Positions 1 to 10,256 of a DNA stretch of 64,000 nt are shown piece by piece. Made by a program: the position numbers and the translations under genes. Source of the stretch: Limnoperna fortunei (Eukaryota > Mollusca > Bivalvia > Mytilida > Modiolidae); the NCBI GenBank assembly GCA_944474755.1, contig OX104119.1, positions 87,238,896 through 87,302,895 on the forward strand. Reading direction: 5' to 3'. The notes below the pieces were generated by a model that made no database searches, was not told where the DNA came from, and was given only the letters and a program-made list of their open reading frames with translations. How positions within the stretch are numbered: position 1 is the stretch's first letter; the number at the start of each line of letters is the position of its first letter.

Positions 1-14
1 TTCTTCATTATTTA

Positions 15-919
15 CCAAATATATAGTATTTGTCTCTATACATGCATCGACTACGGCTCATGCGCGCTATAAAAAGTAAATTGACATTAATTTCTTCCTG
101 CTAATTCAACAATTTTGGTAAGAATAAGATTATGAATTATTTAATTGTATAAAACATCGACTGACACATACAAATTCTTATGTGCATAAAAATTAAGGAA
201 AAACTCACTTTTCCCAATTTATTTCTTACACGTACCAAACGAAGAGACCACATAACACCTGTGCTTGTAGAGTTACACTGGTTACCTGTACTTTATACAT
301 CTCAGTATAAGATACTTTTATATACTTTCAAAGCTTTAAATGGTGTGGCACCTGTATACTTGAAGGACCTCGTGACTGTGTATCAACCATCAAGAACACT
401 TAGATCAGAAAACTCGATGCTACTGATACAACCTAGGACAAGAACAAAAACATACGGTGACCGCAGATTTGATCAGGCAGCCTCAACGCTGTGGAATAGT
501 CTCCCGATCGTTTTGAGACAATAGAAGTCTGTAACAGCTTTTAAGAAACAGTTAAAAACTTTACTTTTTAGGAGAGCTTACAGTGATTTTATTTAAATTA
601 TACCCAAAAACGTTTAAATTTCTTACTGAGCTTTTACTTTTTAGTCTGGTTTATATTAAGTTATTTTATTTTATTTTAATTTATTTTAATTTTTTTTTTC
701 TTAACAAGCATACATTTTTATTTAGTTATATAATCTCTTATTCGCATTTTATTATTATCTTCATTTTTTATCTCTATTTATTACGCATATATGTTTTATT
801 TATTTATGGCTTGAAACCGTGATGATTGTATATACTTATGTAAAGCGCTTAGAGTAACTTTTACTAATTATATAATGCGCTTTAGAAATGTTGTAAATAA
901 TAATAATAATAATAATAAT
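15..919 (+). mobile_element. 5'-truncated LINE fragment (reverse transcriptase C-terminus, 3' UTR and AAT tail)
   Basis: An open frame from about 215 to 521 encodes the region downstream of a LINE reverse transcriptase, with the family-typical blocks ELHWLPV, FKALNGVAPVYLKDL, PSRTLRSEN, KTYGDRRF and STLWNSLP; a stop at 522 breaks the frame shortly before the expected C-terminus. An AT-rich 3' UTR ends in GTAAAGCGCTTAGAG, ATGCGCTTTAGAAA and an (AAT)n run at about 893-919. The same protein blocks and the same tail occur in the element starting near 23.8 kb, so the two are relatives. TTCTTCATTATTTA at the window start resembles TTCTTCAATATTTA after the tail and may be an imperfect target duplication; that boundary is weak. 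Clade (CR1/L2/Jockey-like) is inferred. It is a dead fragment. Confidence 0.8.
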
Positions 920-2299
920 TTCTTCAATATTTATTACATAATCACATGTTTATTACCTGTGGTACAAAAACGGAACAAGAATAACAAGCTGCGAGTTCGT
1001 ACCTTTTTAAGTCCGAAGAAGGTTATTTGATGTTTTAAATTTATTTCTTTAAGTCCTTAGCCGTTATTTAAAGTATGCTACAATGACTTAATAATTATAA
1101 TATGGACTGCAAAATCAGAAAAATACAACACATATCAAACAAGACTGTGAAGAGCTACTGGACCCCTAATTAACTTATAAATTTGTCTCAACATTTTCGC
1201 GATAGTTAGCCAAATAAGAAAATATTTTTTAGCCATACAATTTTTAAAAAACTACACTATAACATGTATTTACTTTGTTCAACTCTAAATATACATAATC
1301 ATCATCAGTTACACTACAACTGCGGAACCGTACTGTATTCGTACCAATTTTTTTATGTAGTGGACCAAATTATAACAAGATACGGTTCCGCAGCTACAAC
1401 ATCACATTACACAGCGACAGGTCCCGTTTTCAATTTGTAAATTTATATTTAATAAAATGCAATATAGCTGACCAAACTGTATATGCGTTATTTAATACGA
1501 ACAATACAACAAACTGTAAAGTAGATCAACATGAAAAAAAGTAAACTTACTGTAGTATAATATTCCCTAATGACACAATATGGCAACATAAAACCATGAA
1601 ACATCGAACTGTAAACTGGAACTGATCCAAGAAAACAAATGAATCCTCACAAAATGTTATTGCTCCATAGAACACTTTCTTATCACATGTTTTTTTTTTA
1701 ATCACATTATGAACTTCTTCACTGACAAAAATCTAAAACATCTGAGTATGAGGCACAAATGGCACATTATTCCACCAACATAAAACATAAGTAACGAACG
1801 GATCCATAAAATCAAACTTATCCTTACCAATATGTTATTTCCCCGTAGAACACATTCTAATCACATAATTATTTATCGAATTATGCAGCTGTTAACTGAC
1901 AAATTTCTACAATATCGGAATAGAACACATTTTGAATATTTTCAGCCAATGCAAACTGTGTCAACCTGACTATTTTAGGTCAAGGCACTTAATTTTCATT
2001 GGTTGTTTGAAAAGGGGTTACAAGTAGGGGTTATGGGAAGGATCGTAACACTGACCAAAGCGGGATAACTCTTAACAAAAGTTAATGAAATATTCTGTCT
2101 TCTGAAATGGGAGGGGATCGGAAAGTATGTCCGAAAATGGAAGAGTGAAATCTGTATAAATGGAACTATGCTTAATGTTCATTACAAAATATGACTTAAT
2201 AAATAGATTAATAAATTGTTGGCATCTATTTGACTTAGTTACTTATTGTTGACGCTATAACTACATGTGGTGAAATAGTGTACTATACTAAATGTTACA
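920..2299. other. AT-rich region without a recognisable gene
   Basis: No coding signal seen on either strand. It holds a short perfect inverted repeat (1320-1393) and a degenerate duplication: the block ending in TAGAACAC and ATCACAT near 1655-1720 recurs about 175 bp later near 1829-1900, in both cases followed by ACTGACAAA. Confidence 0.5.
1320..1393. repeat. Perfect 13-bp inverted repeat with 48-bp spacer
   Basis: CTGCGGAACCGTA at 1320-1332 is the exact reverse complement of 1381-1393. The arms are GC-rich against an AT-rich background and could form a stem-loop. No element boundaries or target duplication are evident around it. Confidence 0.6.
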
Positions 2300-2850
2300 C
2301 CCCGCTGCGGTAGGTGTTTTGCTTGCATTTTTTTATTATTCCATATTGTACCTTTGTAGTGTTATCCAATTTAAAACATTTCTACACAATAACGCGTCCA
2401 TATTTTTAATTATGCCTTTGTTGTTGACATGTTCCAAATCGTCCTTGGCATTTGCTACGGGAATTTTAATAGGAAGTCAGCCATTCGAATTTCTACAGGG
2501 ACCTCGCGTTGTTTAGAAAAACGATCGTCTGCTTTCGTAACGTTCAGTGGTATTCAGACAAACCGCAAGCATTTTCCCGCCTTAACTGCAGACGATATTA
2601 CCCGAAGGATTTCGAACAGACGACAATGGAATCTTTCAAACATACACTTCCGTTGTAATTTAGGTCAAACTTTACTATAGAACATTGCTCTATCACATTG
2701 AAAAATACGCCACATTTCAAAACGCTAAATAACTGTGGAAAATAAAGTGATGAATTCAATTTACAGTTATTATTCTACAAAATGAGCTTAAGCTGGACCG
2801 TACGCGGTAAGTAGTTTTCATTTGTCACGCTAAAACAATAACCAAAATAC
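2300..2850 (+). repeat. Dispersed repeat of unknown family, copy 1
   Basis: This stretch is a diverged copy of 58990-59365 on the same strand. Shared landmarks occur in the same order: TGTACCTTTGTA, ATGCCTTTRTTGTT, GCAAACCGC or ACAAACCGC, TTTTCCCGCC, TTTCAAAA, TGTGGAAAATAA, and finally GCGGTAAG followed by GTTTTCATTT and TCACGC. Two short open frames here (2292-2516, 2429-2680) have no recognisable domains and are not supported as genes. The terminal GCG/GTAAG looks like a splice donor, so the repeat may derive from a first exon or promoter segment; that is an inference. Confidence 0.6.
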
Positions 2851-3329
2851 ATCAACATTTAGTATAAGGTCCTCACAAAATTAAGGAACAAAGTAAAACA
2901 AGGAATTATGTGTAAAAGTTAGAAAAACATATTTGTCTGTGCTCGCATTTTGGCAATGCCTACTCCATATTACTTTTACTTAACTTGAAATTAACTAGAG
3001 GTTCCCAGGAGCCTGTAATCGCTCACCTGGGACAAAAACAGAGAATTTGATAAACAATTTCCATATCATGGCAATAACTCATATTAGATTAGGAGTTATC
3101 TGATGATTTTAGACCAATTAGATGAATTTTAGGGCTTGTATTGCTGATCATTATTGTTATTAATAGTTTCACTTCAGCTGTTATAGTTTTTAAGTCATAG
3201 GACAAACACGGAAAATTTCATATTGTGTTGACACAGAAAAATGTCTCGCCTGGATTCTGCATCATTAACGAAAAAACTTACGTCATAAGAATTATGTAAA
3301 TAGCATTAAATTGTTATCATATAAAATAT
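2851..3329. other. No feature seen
   Basis: AT-rich sequence with no open frame, RNA motif or clear repeat structure that I can support. Confidence 0.4.
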
Positions 3330-4840
3330 ACAAAGCATGGTTACAGAGAAACTAACCTAATCCCAAAACTTCAACATAGTCACTGGACTGTGAAATTGAG
3401 GTCAAGGTCAGGTGACACCTGCCAGACAGTCATGTACTCTTCAGCGGCAACCTGTATACCAAATATTGTCATCCTACCATGCAGTTACCCAGGAAATGCC
3501 CTAATACAAATACATGTACTCTTTAGCAGCAACCTTTATACCAGATATTTTTATCCTACCATGCATGGTTACAGAGGAACTGCCCTAATACAAAAACTTT
3601 AACATAGTCGCTGGACAGTAAAATTGACGTCAAGGTCTGTAGACACCTGCCAGACAGTCATGCAGGGCTTGCGTTGGAGGGCATCTCGGCCGAAGAAGTC
3701 GCCTTTTAATTTTGTAGAAAAACCTAATGTCGACTTTCAAATTTCATTCCCATTTTGGTAAGAAATCTTCATATTTTTGATAATGCGTCATGTTTATTTT
3801 GTTTACGCGCCAAAGTTGAACTGGTACCCTTTAACTTAAAACTTTTATTTGGTATATAAAGCGTTGGTTTAAAATATGACCGGAAACCAGTTCAGAGCAC
3901 AAGAACTTGTGAAAATTTCTGGAGCGGATATGAATTTGGTGCCGGAGGTTGCAAATATACTTCGCTGATAGTGGTGAAATCAGTTTTGCAATGATAAAAA
4001 CATAGTAAAAACAGTATTTTTGCAGTTACTGAAAACAAATTTAAGTTAAATTTGTTTAAATACTTTTAATAGTGAATTTACAATTTTACTTAATTAAATT
4101 ATTATGTGTCACAATGATGTAATTTTCTACTTCTAGTTCTAATAGTACTTTATTATAAATCAATCAAATTGTGTATCAATGACAAAGAAACATTTATTGT
4201 AGTAAACAGTTTTGTGACAGTTAATTCTTTATTTATTGTTATGTTTTATACATGTATTTTTGAAAATGTGTGAAATAAGTATACTGAATAGTTAATCGAA
4301 TCTTTGATACTTTATCCTCAATAAATTAAACTGCTAAAAAACATAGCAATAAAAATGCAAATGCCAACACTTATTTAAAAAGAACAAAGTAAACAGGATG
4401 CTTTCGCGACATATAATGCAACTTCTCCCTGTTGTCCACCCACTTCTCCATGTTCTATTTTCACTGCTCACTGTCAGCCACCCAAAAGAGAAGTGACTTT
4501 TCCCTATATTTTTTACCCTGCGTGAGCCCTGTCATGTACTCTTCAGCAACAACCTAGTATACCAAATATTGTTATCCTACCATGCATGGTTACAACTTTC
4601 AGAGGAACTGCCTTAATATAAAAACATTATGTAGACACTGGACCGTGAAATTGAGGTCAAGATCAGGTTACACCTACCAGACAGTTATGTACTATTCATC
4701 AGCAACCTATATACCAAATATTGTCATCCTACCATGCGTGGTTACAGAGGAACTGTCGAAATCAAAAAACATTAACGTAGTCACTGGACTGTGAAATTTA
4801 GGTCAAGTTCAGGTGACAGGTGACTTGCTGGCAAGTACTC
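3330..4840 (+). repeat. Diverged ~150-bp tandem repeat (GAAATTGAGGTCAAGGTC family), interrupted by a DNA transposon
   Basis: Units carry GTCACTGGACTGTGAAATTG, AGGTCAAGGTCAGGTGACAC, CCAGACAGTCATGTACTCTT, ATACCAAATATTGTCATCCT and ACCATGCATGGTTACAGAGG in a fixed order, with a period near 145-155 bp. About two units lie left of 3663 and two right of 4531. The same family reappears at 35.84-36.79 kb. I recognise it as a repeat type common in bivalve genomes; its origin is unknown to me. Confidence 0.75.
3663..4531. mobile_element. Non-autonomous DNA transposon with CAGGGCT ends and 5-bp target duplication
   Basis: The left end reads CAGGGCTTGCGTTGG and the reverse complement of the right end reads CAGGGCTCACGCAGGG, giving imperfect terminal inverted repeats, with a further sub-terminal match (AAGTCGCCTTTT against AAGTCACTTCTCTTTT). 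It is flanked by TCATG at 3658-3662 and 4532-4536, and removing the element plus one TCATG restores a normal unit of the surrounding tandem repeat. CAGGG-type ends are typical of the hAT superfamily, where 8-bp duplications are the rule and 5-bp ones are described for some branches. The 869-bp body shows no transposase frame. Confidence 0.75.
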
Positions 4841-6460
4841 ATCATAAGCTACCACTGGACCAAATTTGATGGACCGAGGGCTTATATAATTAGGCTTACA
4901 AAGAAATGAAGCAAGATGTCCAAGTGTTTAGGCCGCCGCCACCTGATTCCCAAACATACTCATGTATGTCTCGTCTCCAACGACTATCGTCGTAGGCGAG
5001 ACAAAAATTGTCATCTAAAGGTGATAACTGTTTTTTTTTGCGTCCCAAACAAAAAAAGAAAAGGTTGGACGGCATAGGATACTTGGACTAATGTTATACT
5101 AACAAGTCCCAGCTTAGAGTTTTCCTATTATATCCTATTGGCAGAAAGAACAACCATTGAATCAAACAAATTTTAATTCCTTTTACCACTAGTTTCAATG
5201 AACAATAATTGAAATTAGCACAAATAAACCTGACCAGAATTGTAGCAGTTTTGCCCTTTCAAGAAGACATTGTTTACTTCTTTGCACAAACATGAATTTC
5301 CTTTTCTCAAAAGGTCATTTTGTGGCAATTTGAACTGAAATTAGCTTAAGATTTTGACATCATATTTCACCTGAACAAATTTAAATTCCTCGTTGAAATA
5401 CCAAAAAATTGAAATTGAGCACAATAAGTACATTTGAGAAGAACATTAATTTTGACATATAATTTTGACATATATTTTAACTATTCTTAATTATCTCCAC
5501 TTTAAAGTTAAATTCTCCTCACTCTGTTTCAAATCAGACAGAAGTAATTTAATAATTTCTCGATTATCTCCCTTTCAAAGAGTATCATGAATCCCCTTAC
5601 TTTGAAGGGTACTTTGATAAGTTTCATTGAAATTGGATCTGAAGAAGATGATGATGTGATGACAATAATGATGACAACAGACAAATTTCGATTTGAGAAG
5701 CTATTTTGACCCTTGGCTTATGGGAGTTTGACTATAGTTAGTGTTAACAAAATTGATGTAGTACAATCAGATTTAGGCATAATTAAATGTAGTATGAGGC
5801 TGGTTTTAATGTTTATTTGTATATTTAGTAACCAAGAGAGAAATCCCAATAATTTAAAATACAAAAAATAATTTTATGACTAAATAGTACACAAAGAAAG
5901 ATAACTCTTGTCACTGTCTAAAGTTAAATAAAATCGAAATCATTCAAAAATCAATACATACGCCTTCAAGGTGAAACATTTCGGAATAAATAACTACATG
6001 ACGTTTTTAATTATAAGCCAGTTACTAACAGCACCTTGTTACATTAATAATAATTCTCTATTACACGAATTTCAAATAAATACGAACGATAACGAACAGT
6101 ACAAAACTGAAATGCTGCAAGTTTATAAGACTACACCGAACTAAAATACACACAAACAATATGACAAACAAAAATAAAACAAAGAAGACAGCTTACCTTA
6201 TATATTATACAATAACATAGAAATAATACTTATTAACCCATGATATTTAACCTGTGTCGTAAAATATAAATACATACATGTATGCATGTAGCAGTAGAAT
6301 TACTTTTAATATTAAAAATAATCTTACTTTTCACTCTTAAAAATATATCAAACTATCATTCCAAACTCTCTTACAAAAATCAAAATATGAACGAACTGAT
6401 AAATAAAGGATTAACTGACCTGTTACTATAAAACAATAAATCCACAAAAATAAGAATAAA
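4841..6460. other. Non-coding AT-rich region with remnants of an old dispersed repeat
   Basis: From about 5140 to 5730 there are loosely repeated phrases (TTGAAATT, TTATCTCC, CCTTTCAA, then GATGATGATGTGATGAC, ACAGACAAATTTCGATTTGA, GAAGC, TTTGACCCTTGGC) resembling a strongly eroded repeat common in mollusc genomes. Elsewhere I see no gene or motif. Confidence 0.35.
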
Positions 6461-6464
6461 TAAA

Positions 6465-7700
6465 CGGTGTGACTTTTTACCCAAACATACCCAACTAGCC
6501 CAAACTATACCCAACGAACCATAAAAATAACATTGTTGTGCAGTTATATTATGTTTTAACATTTAATATACTATATTTTTGATGGAGAATGTTATAAAAG
6601 TGAAGTTAACATGACAATTTTCGCTGTTAAAGTCGAGTTTTATAGAAGCCCCTTATGATCGTGAAAAATGTATTACCCAACGCTCACTAAAATTACTTTT
6701 TATATTAAATAATGAATATTTAGTGGAAATTGCAATTTTAAAATAAAATAACACAAAAATAATGAGAGATCAAAAGAACTTTGTGAACACGCACGCAGTC
6801 CTTTGATGTCTTGATTTTAGAGTGAACCATGTGGTGCGAACAATTGAATATTATATATGCGTAATATATGAATGTATATAAATAAATGCATATGTGCATT
6901 TTTTGAAAATCCCTTTTTATAGTCACACTTCATGTTTAACTTATTTAGGGATTTTGATGTAAAAAGAGTACCGATCGCACATGCGCAACAAAAGAGATAG
7001 AACAGTACTGTTTATATGTATTGTCAATTGCGGCATGTGTGGTTGGACATAACTTTTTTTAATGTTTACTATTTTCTGTGATATTTATACGTGATTGTCA
7101 TGTGTTATATTTGCCATGTTTGCTTAAAACTGACATTTAATATGGAATCAATGTGCATTAAAATTTTTTGTTGTTGTTATTTAGTTACAATTATGTCATT
7201 TAAATGAGAGTTTGGGTAATACATTTTTCACGAAGGGGCCTCGGTGGCCTAGTGGTCAAGGTAGTGCTACTATTGATCACGTGGTCTGTCAACACTGAGA
7301 TTGCGGGTTCGATTCTCACTGCGAGCAGGGTGTGCTCGACTCCAATCTTAATTGACAAGGATTGCCAGTTTTCCTACCGCAGGTCGGGGGTTCTCTCCGG
7401 GTACTCCAGCTTCTTCTTCCAATAAAAACTAGACGCCATAAAATAGCTAAAACATTGCTGAAAGTGGCGTTAAAACACCATACAAACAACAAACAAGACA
7501 TTTTTCACGATCATAAGGGGCTTCATAAGATCGATTTTAACAGCGAAAATTGTCATGATAAATTCATTTGTATAACATTTCCCATCAAAAATATAGTATA
7601 TAAAATGTTTAAACATAATAAAAATGCTAAACACATGTAAGTTTAATGTGAGCTTGGGTATAGTTTGGGTAACTTTTGGTAAAAAGTCACACCCATAAAC
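6465..7700. repeat. Inverted repeat: two oppositely oriented copies of a ~220-bp sequence, right arm split by a SINE
   Basis: The reverse complement of roughly 6465-6690 matches 7211-7233 continued by 7498-7697. Shared landmarks in order are TTGGGTAATACATTTTTCACGA, ATCATAAGGGGCTTC, TTTAACAGCGAAAATTGTCAT, CATCAAAAATATAGTATAT, TTGGGTATAGTTTGGG and GGTAAAAAGTCACACC. The arms are separated by about 520 bp of AT-rich sequence. They could be two copies of one element or a fold-back element; inner and outer ends are not sharp and no target duplication is obvious. Confidence 0.75.
7234..7497 (+). mobile_element. tRNA-derived SINE, copy 1 (264 bp, perfect 13-bp target duplication)
   Basis: The 5' part is a tRNA-like RNA polymerase III promoter: box A TGGCCTAGTGG and box B GGTTCGATTC. 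The body follows (CTCGACTCCAATCTTAATTG, TTGCCAGTTTTCCTACC), then GCTGAAAGTGGCGTTAAAAC and an A/C-rich tail. ACATTTTTCACGA is present at 7221-7233 and 7498-7510 as a perfect target-site duplication. The SINE splits the right arm of an older inverted repeat. Three other copies in the window have the same 264-bp length. I cannot name the family with certainty; it resembles the tRNA-SINEs widespread in bivalves. Confidence 0.93.
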
Positions 7701-8690
7701 AAGAATTTCCAATCCAATTAACTCACCCAAAGAATCATAACAAATTTATAGTGAGTACATGAACACAATTCACCAACAGACCAATGAGATCAGAGAATTG
7801 AATCTCATCATGTAAAATAACAAGAAAATCAAAGTACTACAGTACTCATAGTCAAAGTCCATATACATGTAAATGTCAAGAGTCAATAAAACTAACTAAA
7901 AATCTAATTAATCATATACATTACAAATAACACTATGCTACATTGAGGCATATTTTACAAAATGAATCATGGCTCCCACAATTGTAATCTGTTAAGGTAT
8001 GTGATTTTCTACAATTTAAGCCAGAACCAATCTCCAAAATGAGTACTGTTCACACAAGTCAAATGGTAGAATCCACTGCATATACACAATCTTATGAAAA
8101 TTACATGTAAAGTTTTCACTTGCTGCACCCCTTTTCTATTGAAAAAGGAAGGACTATTTGTGAGAGAATTAATTTTGATAATTACAAGTAAATAAAATAA
8201 TTAATATCTAAAATCCTGTTAGGATTGAATAGAAGCTTCAATGAATACTTCAGCTACATTACTCAATGAAGCAGAAACATAATGTAATTTGTATTATTTA
8301 AAAAATGATAGTAATACCGTTAAAAAGGTATAAAAAGGTAATATAAGGGATTAAAATCCAGTTCATTTTACGTACTATGATGCAAATCATGGCACTCGTT
8401 TTTGAAGACATTACATGTTTTTACCCATTTTTGCAACAGTGAGCCCATCAGTTCTCAGGATTTAATATTAAATGAAGAAAACATCCATGATGTTTTGTTT
8501 CTAAAAATATATGTTTCATCTTAAATTCATAAAGGGAAACTTTTATGCTGTTAATTTTACCAAAAATAACTTAAAATAAACAAAAATGCAAAAAATGGTA
8601 CAGAACAAATTATAGGTTAGTATTTCCTGATGAAAGATGCATGGTTTAAAAGTTCACTATTTGTCAATGTTCAATGTTACAATTTAAAAT
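7701..8690. other. No feature seen
   Basis: AT-rich sequence without open frames of interest, RNA motifs or clear repeats. Confidence 0.4.
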
Positions 8691-8739
8691 TTCTCATAAG
8701 TAAAGCTCAGTGTTGCAATTTGCACTTTTGTTACTATTT

Positions 8740-9165
8740 AGACATACGTAAATTGCAGTTGTAGGCCATATTGTAGCAGCCATATTTACTACCGTGTTCT
8801 GGTAAATTAACTTTTAGTATACCTACATTACTGAGACTGGACCATATTTATTAAATTTTCATCGTTGTGAAGAAAAGCATTTGCTCAGAAATTTGATTCA
8901 AACTTCGAGAAACTGCTGTTTTATTGGTAGTAAATTGCTGTTGTCAGCCATATTGTGGCAGCCATTTTGAATGTTGCATTGTTGTAAAAACTAAAAGGTA
9001 TACGTACCTTACTGAGACATGAACATATGTATTGAAAATAAATATATTATTGGGGTAAAGAAAAGCATTTGCTGATACATTTATCTCAAACTTAGAGAAA
9101 AAGCTGTTTTTGTCTCCGTAAATTGCAGATGTTGGTCTTATTGCATCATCCATATTGAAAGTGGT
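8740..9165 (+). repeat. Three degenerate tandem copies of a ~185-bp unit
   Basis: The phrase CATATTGTRGCAGCCAT near 8767 and 8947, and a decayed form near 9134, is preceded each time by TAAATTGCRGTTGT-like sequence; between them TACTGAGAC, AAGAAAAGCATTTGCT and AACTT(C/A)GAGAAA recur. Spacing is about 180-187 bp. Non-coding. Confidence 0.6.
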
Positions 9166-10095
9166 ATTGTGGTATAATTTAAATTCTTGTTAATACTTAA
9201 TGCAGTTTACATTTGTATGGATTAAAATATTGTATTGAATTATTTCCTCAAAAAATGTATTGTAAAATATGTCCTATATCATATTTTTATACAAAATATG
9301 TGGTGTACCTGTCACTGTTAGGATTTTGAACAAGAACAGTTTTAAGACAAGACGATTAAGGTCAATAAAGGTGGATGTTTTTGCAGTACCTAATACAAAG
9401 TCAATAAATACTTACAAAAAGTGATTATTAACAAACATATCAGGCCTAAATGCCCTTCAAGTTGGGTTTTAGCCCATTTTGATACTAGATACATGTACAT
9501 GTATACAATTCAAAAATATTGCCAAAATTGTCATCTTTAAACTTGCATAACTTTTTTATTTGTAGACCGATTTTCAGTCTGTTTTTTGTTTTGTTCTCTA
9601 TATTTTATAAAAACTGGTAAAAATCATATTCACCGTCTTTTCGTTTTACTAGAAGATATAACTTTTTTTTTAATTCAAAATTTATTGGTTGTAAATTCCA
9701 CCAATTTATGTAAAAAATTAGTCCAGGACAGCCGTAAAAACCGTTTTTTCTTATATTCAGATATATTTTATACAAACTATAGAAAACATAAATCACTTAG
9801 TTTTATAGTGCTAAGAGCTTTATTCAAGATAGAAGTCGAGTTTTGCCAAATTCTGCCAGTTGATATCAGAAACAAGTTCAAGGCAGTCGTAAAAAATGCA
9901 AAATTTACTTACTGTGACTGTATGACAAGTAAATTTGTCATCCTATATATATAATATATACAAAAATGCTGAATTAGATTACTGTCAAATTAATACATTA
10001 CAGTATTGGTTACGAAAATTCCATCGTCACACGCTAGTACACATGTATTATGTCTATGTCTACGATTCACCCCTGTTAATGAAGCTATATTTTAT
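9166..10095. other. No feature seen
   Basis: AT-rich sequence. One 122-codon open frame (9586-9954) has a composition explained by A/T content and contains no recognisable domain, so I do not call it. Confidence 0.4.
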
Positions 10096-10098
10096 ATA

Positions 10099-10194
10099 GC
10101 GGATTTGGCCGAGGGGTTTAGACCGCTGGACATAGTGCAGGCAATTTGGTGCCATAGTGTCACAACAGTTTGAGTTCGAATCCCGCTGAGGGTA
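10099..10194 (+). mobile_element. tRNA-like sequence (class II, Leu/Ser-like) flanking the satellite array, probably a SINE head
   Basis: Begins GCGGATTTGGCCGAGGGG, a D-arm/box A pattern of a long-variable-arm tRNA, and ends with GAGTTCGAATCCCGCTG, a box B / T-loop pattern. The T stem does not pair well and the acceptor ends do not match, so it is not a functional tRNA gene. It sits about 60 bp left of the 510-bp satellite array. The tRNA-like promoter points along the plus strand, opposite to the ribozyme strand of the satellite. Whether it is part of the repeat or a chance neighbour is open. Confidence 0.6.
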
Positions 10195-10256
10195 AACTAA
10201 AATTTGACAGTGTTAAAAATCTAATTCTAACAGTGCTGGGCTAAATTTGTAGACGT

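Noticed and set aside
9586..9954. 122-codon plus-strand frame as a gene
   Set aside because: No recognisable domain, no homologue or splice context that I can see, and A/T-rich composition typical of chance frames here.
10099..10194. Functional tRNA-Leu or tRNA-Ser gene
   Set aside because: The acceptor stem and T stem do not pair and the anticodon arm is not recognisable; only the promoter boxes are preserved.
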